A stretch of DNA of 11,483 nucleotides from Ochromonadaceae sp. CCMP2298 (Eukaryota; Sar; Synurophyceae; Ochromonadales; Ochromonadaceae): assembly GCA_026770595.1 (NCBI GenBank), contig MU634547.1, positions 1-11,483 of the forward strand, written 5' to 3'. Every line of letters starts with the position of its first letter. The stretch's first letter is position 1. The translations under genes were made by a program, and so were the position numbers. Shown here in pieces: positions 1 through 9,100 of the stretch. The notes beneath the pieces were generated by a model. The model did not search any database, was not told the origin of the DNA, and saw nothing but the letters and a program-made list of their open reading frames with translations.

Positions 1-91
1 ACCTTTCGCTTCTTGTACAATCTGACAAGAGAACCAAAATTTCGCGAAGGGTCGAAAGGTGCCCCGTTTCGCCCTCGACGAGAATTCCAAC

Positions 92-113
92 TTCCTAGGT
101 TCCTAGGTTCCTA
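92..113. repeat. TTCCTAGG short tandem repeat (2.75 copies)
   Basis: TTCCTAGG at 92-99 and 100-107 is followed by a partial third copy, TTCCTA, at 108-113. Each full copy ends a pyrimidine-AG that could act as a 3' splice site for the first visible transporter exon (exon start at 99 or 107). The in-frame TAG at 96-98 would then lie inside an intron. Confidence 0.6.
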
Positions 114-410
114 CCGGTGTGCGGCTCTATGTTCGTGTCCGGCCTTGCGTGGGCGACGCTGTCATCGGAAGGTCGGCGCTTTCTGGCGTACATGACTGCT
201 TTGCCCGTTACAGTTGCCTGTGCGTTCTCGCTGCTTTATTAGCGGAAAGCCCGCGCTGGCTGCTGATCAAGGGGAGAGTAAAAGAGGCAAGAGCAGATTG
301 TGTGAGACGCCGCGGCGGTGAATGGCGTGACACGCTACAGCCGACTACTACAGGACAAGCAGGCCAGGATCACCTCCTTCCCACTTTGGTTAGTGTGGCT
401 CACGTTCGAG

Positions 411-503
411 GTAAGAAAAAGTGTCTCGTTCAGCAGTATTAAACGTGTTATACATTATACATTATACATCACACATCTTTCTGCTGTTCCCTTCTTCACT
501 TAG
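411..503 (+). other. Intron in transporter pseudogene (93 nt)
   Basis: GTAAGA donor at 411, phase 0, right after the exon reading WLVWLTFE. The acceptor is a C/T-rich stretch ending TTAG at 503, and the next exon opens FTYYEVKLF, matching the family's FSYYG-like segment. The intron is AT-rich with a repeated TATACATTATACAT-like core around 448-470. Confidence 0.7.
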
Positions 504-783
504 TTTACATATTACGAAGTTAAACTATTCGTGGGAAGGCTATACAGTCAAACCAGTACCTCTTGCCAGTTCGACAACCCCCCCGATATTTATCAATGCT
601 GCATTCGAGGGAGTGGGTTGCATAATCGGGGCGCTCGTCATTGACAGCTGCGGTAGACGGTGGTCGCAGACGGGATTCTACATCGCTGCCGGGCTTGCTG
701 TGTTCCTCATGGGGTTCGAAACCTCCGCCCTGGCTGTGCTGCTGGTGGGGATCGTTGCCAAAATGAGCTCGCTGGCTGCATCG

Positions 784-907
784 GTGAGGCTCTATCTTCT
801 ATTCCTCTGGCATCCTCTGGGTCATCAACGCATGAGCGTCCCCGTTAATCTTCCTGCTTACACACTACCCCCGTTCCAACCCCCTCCTCTCCCCCCTCAC
901 CCGCCAG
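784..907 (+). other. Intron in transporter pseudogene (124 nt)
   Basis: GTGAGG donor at 784 directly after the codons for KMSSLAAS and an acceptor CCGCCAG ending at 907 after a strongly C-rich tract. Both sides are phase 0, and the downstream exon starts NATWVTTPEYYSTQ, the expected continuation for this transporter family. Confidence 0.8.
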
Positions 908-1314
908 AATGCCACCTGGGTCACAACGCCAGAATACTATTCGACACAGATCCGCACCGTGGGACACGCCAGCTGCGTCGCCTGGTCCAAGGTAGGAGCC
1001 CTCTGCGCCCCCTTCATGATCACCTCTTCCCTCTCCAACGTGGCCGTAGGCACCATCCTGCGCTTAGTAAATCTAGTGGGCGCGGTGGCAGCGCAAATGC
1101 TGCGGGAGACGGGGGGCTTAGAATTGGATAAGATCGACGTTAAGAGCAGGTCCAGCTCGTACGATGGCGTTGGGGCAGATTACGTGCTGAATGAGCTGAG
1201 GATGCAGGAGGGAGAGTTCGGACAGTCGACCATCGACTCAGATCTTTAGGCAGCTGAGGCTTTTGGTTGAGCGAGAGAGTTAAACATTATTCTGTAAACA
1301 CTTCAGTCATGTTA

Positions 1315-1320
1315 AATAAA
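1315..1320 (+). terminator. AATAAA polyadenylation signal candidate
   Basis: AATAAA 66 nt past the transporter stop codon, in an AT-richer stretch between the convergent transporter and PRP31 genes. Its survival next to a damaged reading frame suggests the gene decayed recently. The rest of 1250-1461 holds only short GGAGGCAGG-like repeats (1381-1396 and again near 1434) and no gene. Confidence 0.45.
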
Positions 1321-1461
1321 GGCAACTTGTCAGTCATGTATGGGAAGATCCACATCATTTATACAATTTACATACTGCGCAGGAGGCAGGAGGCAGGTTA
1401 AAGGAGTCAGTGGGGCTGTGAAAAATACATGAGGCAAGAGGCAGGGGAAGGGGTGAAGCCA

Positions 1462-2772
1462 CTACTTGGGCGCGGCGGAGAGGAAGCCACTTCTGGCGCT
1501 GAACCACTTGTTGTTGGCCTCCCGTACCCGCTCCGCAGCCGCGTTGGGATTCACCAGCTGGATGCCCTGCACAGGCGTGAAGGCCAGCGAGGAGGAAAAG
1601 CCGTTGGACTGCCCCGCCGCGATGCTGACCGCCTTCTTCTGCTTCTTCAGGCCCTTTGACTCCTGCGCCTGCACCCCGCGCACGCGGCCCGAGTCCTTGG
1701 ACCCCACCATGCCCTGGTCCACGCCCATCGCACTGTCCCCGTACTCGCCCCCATCCAATGTGAAGGACATTTTGTTCTGCAGCTTCTGCAAGTCTGTCAC
1801 CTTAAACCGCTCCTTCATTTTGCGCACGCGCTTGCCGCCGCGCTTGGAGCCCTTCTTCTCCTCCGGGATGGGTAGGGACTTCTTGGTGCGCGCCAGCTGC
1901 GGGCCCTGCTCCTTCTCCATCTTCTCCTCTATCTCTGCCTTCATACGCTCCCCCGTGGTGCTCTCGTAGCTGCTCTGGTAGCAGTCGATGCGCGCAGCGA
2001 GGGCTACCTTGGCGGCCACCACCTTGAGTGCCTTCTTGCGCAGACCGGGGGGACAGGCCTGCACCAGCTGGCAGTACTGAATCACCCCCGTGTGCGGGAT
2101 GGCGCTCATCATCGACAAGCCGGCCAGGTTCTTGCGCTCCTGGCCCATAACCTGCACATTGCAGGAGGGGATCTTAGACAGCGCGATCAGCCCGCCCGCC
2201 AGACCCACCAGCTGCGCAGACACGTGCGCCCCCACTAGCGCGCAGAGGTTGGGCGCGATTTTGCTCATGCGGCTCTCCACGAACAGCAGGAGCAGCAGCT
2301 TGTCCTCATCTAACTGCAGGATCTCGTCGCAGCCCCGGAAGCACTCTGCGAGCTCTGCGCTGCTGAGGGGCGCGCCCGGCGTTGTCGATGCGCTCACAGA
2401 CACGACCATTACGACCGTGTTCGTCAGTATGCCGCTTAAGTCCACCAAGGTAAGATCCATCTCGTTCCCGATCTGTTTCACGGCTTTTATGTAGTCGATC
2501 TTGTTCGGGATGAGGGACTCCAGCTCAGGGAACTTCTTCTTGTACAGCTCCGCCACGAACTGCTTCGTCAAAAGAACCTCTTTGTCGATATCCTGCAAGA
2601 TGCGATTGCTCTCGAGAATAAGCTGGTACTCAGGTTCATCCTCCAGAGATTCCTTGTTGCCGATTTGAAGCGTCGGCTTGTCCATCACATCCTTCACGGA
2701 TTGACGGTGCAAAGTGTATCTGTACGATCCGCTGAGCTCGCCGATCTTGGCAGCGCTCTTGATGACCGACAT
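1462..2772 (-). CDS. PRP31: Pre-mRNA splicing factor Prp31 (U4/U6 snRNP)
   Basis: A single 436-residue frame matching Prp31 across almost its full length. Prp31 binds the 15.5K/Snu13-U4 snRNA complex and bridges U4/U6 to U5 in the tri-snRNP, inside the nucleus. Seen in order: coiled-coil segment with KKFPELESLIPNKIDYIKAV (79-98), LTNTVVMVVSVSASTTPG (116-133), the Nop domain with VESRMSKIAPNLCALVGA (165-182) and GGLIALSKIPSCNVQVMG (193-210), PHTGVIQ (226-232), LRKKALKVVAAKVALAARID (244-263), a Lys/Arg patch KRGGKRVRKMKERF (310-323), and the C-terminal Prp31 segment with NKMSF, SGRVR, LAFTPVQGIQLVNP and a KWFS end. I chose the ATG at 2770-2772; the same frame runs 21 codons further up but has only a TTG to start there. 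Homologues usually carry an extra acidic N-terminal stretch of several dozen residues (human is 499 residues), which is missing here unless a separate upstream exon exists. No intron is needed. It converges with the transporter and diverges from CLASP. Confidence 0.95.
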   Translation of the reverse strand: MSVIKSAAKIGELSGSYRYTLHRQSVKDVMDKPTLQIGNKESLEDEPEYQLILESNRILQDIDKEVLLTKQFVAELYKKKFPELESLIPNKIDYIKAVKQIGNEMDLTLVDLSGILTNTVVMVVSVSASTTPGAPLSSAELAECFRGCDEILQLDEDKLLLLLFVESRMSKIAPNLCALVGAHVSAQLVGLAGGLIALSKIPSCNVQVMGQERKNLAGLSMMSAIPHTGVIQYCQLVQACPPGLRKKALKVVAAKVALAARIDCYQSSYESTTGERMKAEIEEKMEKEQGPQLARTKKSLPIPEEKKGSKRGGKRVRKMKERFKVTDLQKLQNKMSFTLDGGEYGDSAMGVDQGMVGSKDSGRVRGVQAQESKGLKKQKKAVSIAAGQSNGFSSSLAFTPVQGIQLVNPNAAAERVREANNKWFSARSGFLSAAPK

Positions 2773-3134
2773 TGTGGGAAATACCAAGCCGTTGGGCGAC
2801 ACCAGGTGCAAGAAGTGAATAGGGGTGACTTCCAACTAGAAATAATCGCGCGCGCCGAGGGCAAGGTCTGCCTTGCCTCCCAGCAGCATGGGAGGCAAGC
2901 AAAACTCTCTGTCCAAGTTTTGCCCCTTTTGTCCCGAGTAGTTATTCTTTTTCCTCAATCAGCAGGGAGGAAGAGCCGTTGAATTGGCCGCCAAAGAGCA
3001 AAGTGTGTCGTAAGCCACACGCTCTTTAGAGGACTACGTATCACAATATTCCAGGTCTCGTATGCCTGGAGTGCCGGTATCAGTTCTGAGGAATCACTGA
3101 TCTTTCGTGAGGCAGGGAACACGTAGATAGCGCC
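2773..3134. promoter_or_regulatory. Divergent intergenic region / shared promoter of PRP31 and CLASP
   Basis: These 362 bp separate two genes transcribed away from each other, so both promoters and 5' leaders must lie here or overlap the genes. I see no TATA box on either strand. A reverse CCAAT box (ATTGG at 2983-2987) sits near the middle, and inverted repeats fill 2860-2899. No coding exon with Prp31-like or TOG-like content was found in either direction. Confidence 0.6.
2860..2899. repeat. Two overlapping, mutually exclusive hairpins
   Basis: Hairpin A pairs GGCAAGG (2860-2866) with CCTTGCC (2871-2877) over a 4-nt loop. Hairpin B pairs CTTGCCTCCCA (2872-2882) with TGGGAGGCAAG (2889-2899) over the 6-nt loop GCAGCA, 11 perfect pairs. 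The two share 2872-2877, so only one can form at a time. They lie 88-128 nt upstream of the PRP31 ATG and may be in its 5' leader. Confidence 0.6.
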
Positions 3135-6100
3135 ATGGACACGCTCGTGAAGGACCTGTCGTCGGTAGACTCGAAAACGAGGCTGGCAGCGATCGAGAAG
3201 GTCGTCGCGAAGCTCCAGCATAGATCGTGGTTCCGCGACTCGCAGAATGACCTCAAAGTGAAGCTGATGAGCAGCAGCATCAACATCGTTAGGGACGCCA
3301 ACCCCAAGGTGGCGACAGTGGGTCTGGAGTGTCTGCAGCTTCTCATCCGCAACTACCCCACCGACTTCCACCCCCTGGCGAACATGTCATTCGAGCTGGT
3401 GCTGACCAAGCTAGGCGACAGCAAGGTACCGCCCAGTCTCCGCACCCGTTACCTGCGAATCGCGATTGTCAATCCTTGTTGTGCGCTGACGATTACCCCT
3501 CTCTGCTCCTCTGCCCCTCTGCTCCTGCTCTTCTGCTCCTACCACCCTACCCTTCTTCAGGGGCCAATCCGCGCGCAGGCACTGAACGTCATGACGCAGT
3601 TGGTGCCGGCCATGGGCGCAGTCATTGGCCTGGACCGCCTCGCTGTGAGTGGCCCCTGCCCCTTATTGCATTTCCTCCCTACCGCACTGCCCCCCTGCCA
3701 CACTGCCTCTCTGTCTTTGTGTTAAGCTCCTCACCCACCACCACTGTCGCCGCTTGAACTGACCCCCTCCTGTCCCCCCCACAGACAAACATGGGGCACA
3801 AGAACCAGCGCGTGCGCGAGAACCTGCTCTGGGCAGTATCGCGCCTGCACGAATCTCTGGCTGAGGAGCTGCGGGCTGTACCCAAGGTGTGCCCTGCAGT
3901 AGCTGTGCTACTGGGCGACCAGTTCCCCACCATCCGCTCTCAGGCTTTGGGTGTGCTGCTGCAGCTGGGGGCTGTCTACGGGCATGGCATGCTGGGATTG
4001 CTGGCTGCCAGCGGTGTCTGTCTGAAGCCCGCCGCTCTGCGACAACTGCAGGAGGCAGTGGGGGCAGCAACGGGGGCAATGGGGGTTGCCGAGCAGAGCC
4101 GCGGGGGTAGTGGCAGTACGGCCGACTTAGATGCAGACGCGTATGCGGAGATGGACATGGGTGCGGAGGAAAGCGAGGTGGACGCCTGGTGCGCAGTCCA
4201 AGACTTGCCCCCCCCCCCCCCCCTGCAGAGTGGTCCTCAGCAAGACGCTGCAGCCGCCCACGCACAGTCGCAGCGGCAGCGTGAATAGACGCGGATCGGG
4301 CGGGGCAGACGAGGGCCTAAGCCTCAGCCTGGGGCAGAAGCCCCCAGCAGGGCGCAGGTCCCTCTCTGCGCCCAGCAAGCGCTCCTCCCGCGGCTCTGGC
4401 GCCAGCTCCGGCCCCTCAGATCCAGGCTTCTGCTTCGCCAGCTGCGCCAGCCTGGGAGGCAGCGGCCCCCCCTCAACCTCAACCTCCACCTCTGCTAACA
4501 CCTGCTGCAGCACCAGCGCTTCGCAGAGTCTGGGCTCCTTCGACGCGCAGCTGAACGCAGCCGAGGGCACAGAGGGCGGCCGCTCTGTCTTCGATCCCGC
4601 GGGGTTCATGGGCTTCGCGCGTCTGCCGAACAGCCTGCGCCCTACCGAGCTCTTTGACGAGCGGGACCTGACGCGTATCTTGGCCGTCATCTCTGCAGGC
4701 CTGGCGCAGCAGGGAGACTGGGAAAAGCGGACCAAGGCGCTGCTAGGGCTGCAGCGGCTCGCGGCAGGCAACCTATCTCAGTTCAAGAGCGCGCCTGCTC
4801 TGCTTAAGGGCATGCACGACCTCGTGGCTGTACAGATAAGCGACCTGCGCAGTGTAGTGAGCAAAGAGGCCTCGCGGGCGGTTGCTGCGCTGGCAGTGGG
4901 ATTGCGCGGTGTGTGCTCCCCATTAGTTGAGTTCTGGTGGCCCTGTCTGCTCAAGGTGGCCGTGCTGAAGACGCAGGTGGTGGCCTCGGCAGCCGACAAG
5001 TGCCTCCGCTGCCTGGTGAGCTGCTGTCCCGACAGCCGCCTGCTGAGCCTAATTCTGGATGGCTGCGCGGGCAAGAGCGCGCCCCTGAGGCGTCTGAGTC
5101 TGCAGTACATGTGCCTAGCCTGCGCCTGCTGGAGACCGGACATACTCGAGAGGTCAGCCGCGCTTTCTGCTCAGCCAATGCCCCCAGTGTCGTCTAGCAT
5201 ATCCTAATGCTTCCCTACTTCCGTACCTTCCTGCTTTCCTCTCCCCCCCACACATAATTCCGCCCGCCCTGTCGCCCCCTCTGCCCTCCAGGCACGTCGA
5301 TGGCATCCGCGAGGTCGTGCAGGCGGGGCTGGGTGATGCAGACAAGGGAGCCAGGCGCGCAGCCCGTCACCTCTTTTGGGCCCTGCTGGAGAACCCTCGT
5401 GCCAGGCAGCTGCAGCCAGCCCTGCGCGCGGTGGGGGAGGCGCTCGACGCACTGGCACGGAGGCAGCTGCAGGCGGAGGCGGGCGCGGGGGGTGCGGACC
5501 TGCATGATCTGATGGCGCTGGTGCAGCAGCCGACGTTGCTGCTGGAGGCGTGGCAGCGTATCGACAGCCCTGCGGGTGGTGGGGGTGAGGGGGGGGTCGA
5601 CCTAGTGGGGGTGGGGGACAGTGCTGCGTCTGTGGCTCTGGCTCTGGCTGCCGAGAGTGGTGACACTGCTGATACTGACGCTGAAGATACTGTCACTGCT
5701 GATACTGCCACTGCCCCCACTACGTACACTTATGCTACCTTCGCGGCCGACCCACAGCCAACACTGCTCTCCAGCAGGCGCCTGTCTCTCTTCGGCGGGG
5801 GTGCGCAGCGCACAGTGGACTCCGCAGTCCCCCCGAGCACTGTAGGGGGTAAGACGGGCCGTCTGTCTCTGTTCGCCCAGGGGGGTGGTACAGCGGTGGA
5901 GGAGGGAGTGGCTGTGGTGCGCTCGGGGCTGAGCAACGGACCCAAACGCATGATTCGCAACGCAATCGCTGCACCCACTCCCGTTATCCCTGTCCCCATC
6001 CTTGACTCTGCTCCTGTCCCTGTCTCCGTCCCTGCCCGTCTCCCTACTCCTGCCGCTGCGGCTGGCCCTGTTCCTACCGCTGCCACTGCCACTGCCCCTG

Positions 6101-9100
6101 CCCCTGCTTCTGCTGGCATCGCAATCTTGGCAACCGCACATATAGTACCGTCAGTTGTGTCTGTCCTCGCTGCTGGGGAGCCTCTGGCAGATGTGCTATG
6201 CGATGAGGCCTCTGTAGCCGATGTAGGCGATGTGGTGGAGGCTAGTGGGGTTGCAGAAGGAACTGGCCCATCCGCTGCTGCGACGGCTGCCCTGGCTTCC
6301 TGGCTCGAGGGCGCGCCCATTGACACTAGGGAGCATGCTAGCACGGGGGGCTCAGGGGCTTTGGGGGGTGCGGGTGTTGAGGGTGTGGGGGTTTTTGTGT
6401 TCGCGGAGAAGACATTGCGTGTGATGACATTGGACGCATACTGGGGTACGCGCCTGCAGGCTCTGGAGGCCATCAGCGCACGCCTGCAGCGGGGCGACCT
6501 AAGCGAGGACCTGGTGGGGCTATTCTTGGAGCTGAGCCTTCCCCGTCTGGGGGACGCGCACCTACAGCCTGCCCTGGAGGCGCTGAGGGTTGCGCAGACA
6601 TGTGTGGAGTGCTTTCCTCTCCTGGTCAGGGGGCAGCTAGGCCCTCTACTGCTGGCCCTCTTCCAGCGCCTAGCGGACCGCAGACAGGGCATAAGGGACG
6701 CAACCAACGGCATACTGAACGCCTGCAGAGCCGCGCTTCCCCCCGCGCAGGTGATGGGCGCGTTGGGGCCTCGACTAGGGGAGGTGCCAGACCGCATGAA
6801 GACGGCGCTCATGCAGTTCCTGGGCGCGGTGGCTCCCCACTGCGGGGACTACTTTGCCCAGCCGGGGAACACCTGGGCCTTCCTCAGCCGCATGGCGGGC
6901 GTGATGGGCGCCTCTGGCAGCAAGCCCTCGCTCACTTTGGCTGTGTCTGCCCGCCGCCTGCTGGAGCTCGTGCACCGCACAGCGCCGCGCACCTGTCTGG
7001 CCCAGATCGCCCTGTTGCCCCTACAGCAGCAGCTTGTGCTGAAGAAGTTCCTGGATGCCTCTGTGCCCGACATAGACGCACAGGTGCAGCTCGCAACACG
7101 AGGCAGCTGCGCAAGGGCCCCTTCGCCTGCGCCTACCTCTCCGTCAGCCTCTGCGGCTACTACCGCTGCTGCTACTTCGTCTAATATCGCATTGACCGCC
7201 GGCTCAGATGGCAGGGACGAGAGATCAGTGGCCAGCTCCGTGTTCGAGATCAAAGGCAGAGAAAGCGCTATCGTTTCTACCAGTAGTGTAGAGAAGAAAC
7301 CCAAAAGCTCTCTAGCCCCCCCTACTGCCTCAGTCCACGCTCCCACCACCCCGCCTTCCCCCTACGCCTTGATCACGGCGACGACGCTCAGCCCTGCGTA
7401 CAGCTCTGCCCAGCTGCAGCGTGTGGAGGCATATATCAACTCGAACGCCCAAGTCCACATCCCCACCGACAGTTCCGGTCCCAGTCCTGTGAGTGTTAGC
7501 TCCCCCAGTGCTGGAGCTGTGCTATCCCCACCCTGCGCTGCTGACCCCCCGGCCCCTCGCACCCCAGCCATCCCGATCGGGCAGACCCACGCCACAACTC
7601 CGTCCCAGCCCCAGTCCAACGGGACTCCAGCCCCCCTCACATCCCAGCCCATGCCAGCGCTTGTGGACGCTGAGAACACGCACCCCAATACGTGGGCGCT
7701 CGATGCCGCCCACGGCAGCGAGGATTGCAAGGACACTAAGAGTAGTAATAAGATCGGCGCGCCAGCAGGGCAAGAAGTGGCCTTCCCTTTCGCCTCTCCC
7801 ACCAAGGCAGCCGTGGACGTAGCCACCGAGGAGATCTTGTCGCGCTTCTCGCCCCGCAAGAACAGCGCCCAGAGGCAGAGCCAGCAGAACAAGCAGAGCC
7901 TCACCAGAGAAGCGAGCTTGCAGGGCACGCCCGTGGGTCGTGTGAGTCTCCTCCCACACCGGCGCTCCGCCAGCTCGCCCGCTGCAGCCTCAGCTGCCTC
8001 CTCTCCCGCTATTCCCGCTTCTTCCGCGAGCCAGCCCCTGCATCTACCCCCGCCTGCGCCCCTAACTGCACATATGCACATGCAAGCGTACACACAAGCA
8101 TACACACAAGCGCCTCCTCCTCCTGCTATGCGCCCGCTCGCGCCCCCTTCCCCGCACTCTGCACTCTTCACGACCCAGGGCGTAGAGGGTGCAGGGGGCG
8201 TAGATGTGGGCGCCTTAGGACGCAGCACCACGTGGATGCTGGAGGGGCTGCGTCCCACTGCGCCCGCCCCTCTGCGTGAGGAGGCGGCCCGCGAGCTGCG
8301 CAGGTTGGCGAAGACAGCGGAGGATAGCTACTGGGCCCGTAACTACGCCCAGCTCGCTGCGGTGCTGCTGGAGAGCTTCGCGCCTGCCGCAAACGTAGGC
8401 GCAAGCGGCCTGGCGAGCCTGCCAACCCTGCCCGCCTCGCTGCTGGCCCCCGCGGAGGAGGCATCATCAAACTTGGTGGGGTTCGAGCCTCTGTGCAGCT
8501 CCACCAAGTCACTGCTGCTGCTCGTGCGATACCGCGGACCCCTTATGAAGGTGAGAGTACTCCTCTCACTCGCTTGCTATAACATGCACACAGAAATACG
8601 CACCCAGACAGACACACATATCTACATACACACACATACACACGCCCACTCCGTCTGATTCGATTGTGTCACTCATCTTCCTCTTCCATCCTCAATACTC
8701 CTCTCTCTAATCCTCTCTCTACACTCCGCCGTCTCTATACTCCACTCTCTATACTCCTCTCTCTACTCTCAGAACCTACTGGAGGTGCTCTCCGCCAAAG
8801 TAGCACTGGCCAGCAGCTTCGCCCCCGCCACACTGGCCCCCTCCTTCGAGCAGCTGCTATGCAGCCTCGCTCGCTACGACGCCCCCCGCCTGGTTCGCCT
8901 GCTCCTGCCCTACGCTGAGTGCCAGCTCGTAGTCCCGAGGGCTGTGGGGGCTATGGGGACTGCGTGTGCTCCTGGGACCCTAGAAGAGATGAGGGCTCTG
9001 GGGGCCTGTCAGCGCGTGCGCCTGCTGGCCCTGCACGTGCTCTGCGCCAGTACGCGCTTCCTGACCGGCCCGCAGGTGCTGCAGCAGCTCTCCAGCATGG

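Larger units (their letters stand above)
99..1249 (+). pseudogene. MFS transporter (organic cation / SVOP-like), C-terminal half, probably a pseudogene
   Basis: A major-facilitator transporter read in pieces. Visible blocks: GSMFVSGLAWATL (123-167, frame of 129; TM5), TALPVTVACAFSLLY (about TM6), ESPRWLLIKGRVKEA (245-289, the cytosolic-loop motif of this family), DAAAVNGV (306-329), FTYY (504-515), IFINAAFEGVGCIIGALVID (588-647), then TQIRTVGHASCVAWSKVGA (about 947-1003) and LRETGGLELD near the C terminus, ending TAG at 1247-1249. The order and spacing fit SVOP/OCT/NiaP-type carriers, which move small organic ions across a membrane; the substrate cannot be told. Introns 411-503 and 784-907 are recognisable. 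Breaks: TAG at 240-242 with a one-base loss needed near 240, a one-base gain near 292, TGA at 303-305 where family members would have Arg, and a one-base gain in the C7 run near 580. Conserved positions are also altered (EGWR reads EGRR, LPETGG reads LRETGG). TM1-4 would lie left of the window or are lost. Family call is secure; pseudogene status rests on four independent lesions, though read errors could explain some. Confidence 0.8.

Noticed and set aside
2773-2835. N-terminal extension of PRP31 by 21 codons
   Set aside because: It would need a TTG start, has no similarity to the acidic Prp31 leader, and the in-frame ATG at 2770-2772 starts at a homologous segment.
3663-4265. 200-codon Pro/Arg-rich minus-strand frame
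   Set aside because: Antisense to CLASP exon 3 and the C-rich intron 2; composition is a by-product of those C tracts.
5730-6812. 360-codon open frame on the minus strand inside CLASP
   Set aside because: It is antisense to the CLASP linker, where GC-rich Ala/Pro/Val codons keep the opposite strand open. Its Ala/Ser/Pro/Arg-rich content shows no domain.
7362-8258. 298-codon open frame on the minus strand inside CLASP
   Set aside because: Also antisense to a Pro/Ser/Ala-rich CLASP linker; no motif, and the plus-strand frame continues cleanly into the conserved C-terminal TOG.
8583-8647. CA-rich repeat as telomeric or mobile-element sequence
   Set aside because: It is a degenerate dinucleotide repeat inside a well-supported intron; no telomere unit, terminal repeats or transposase.
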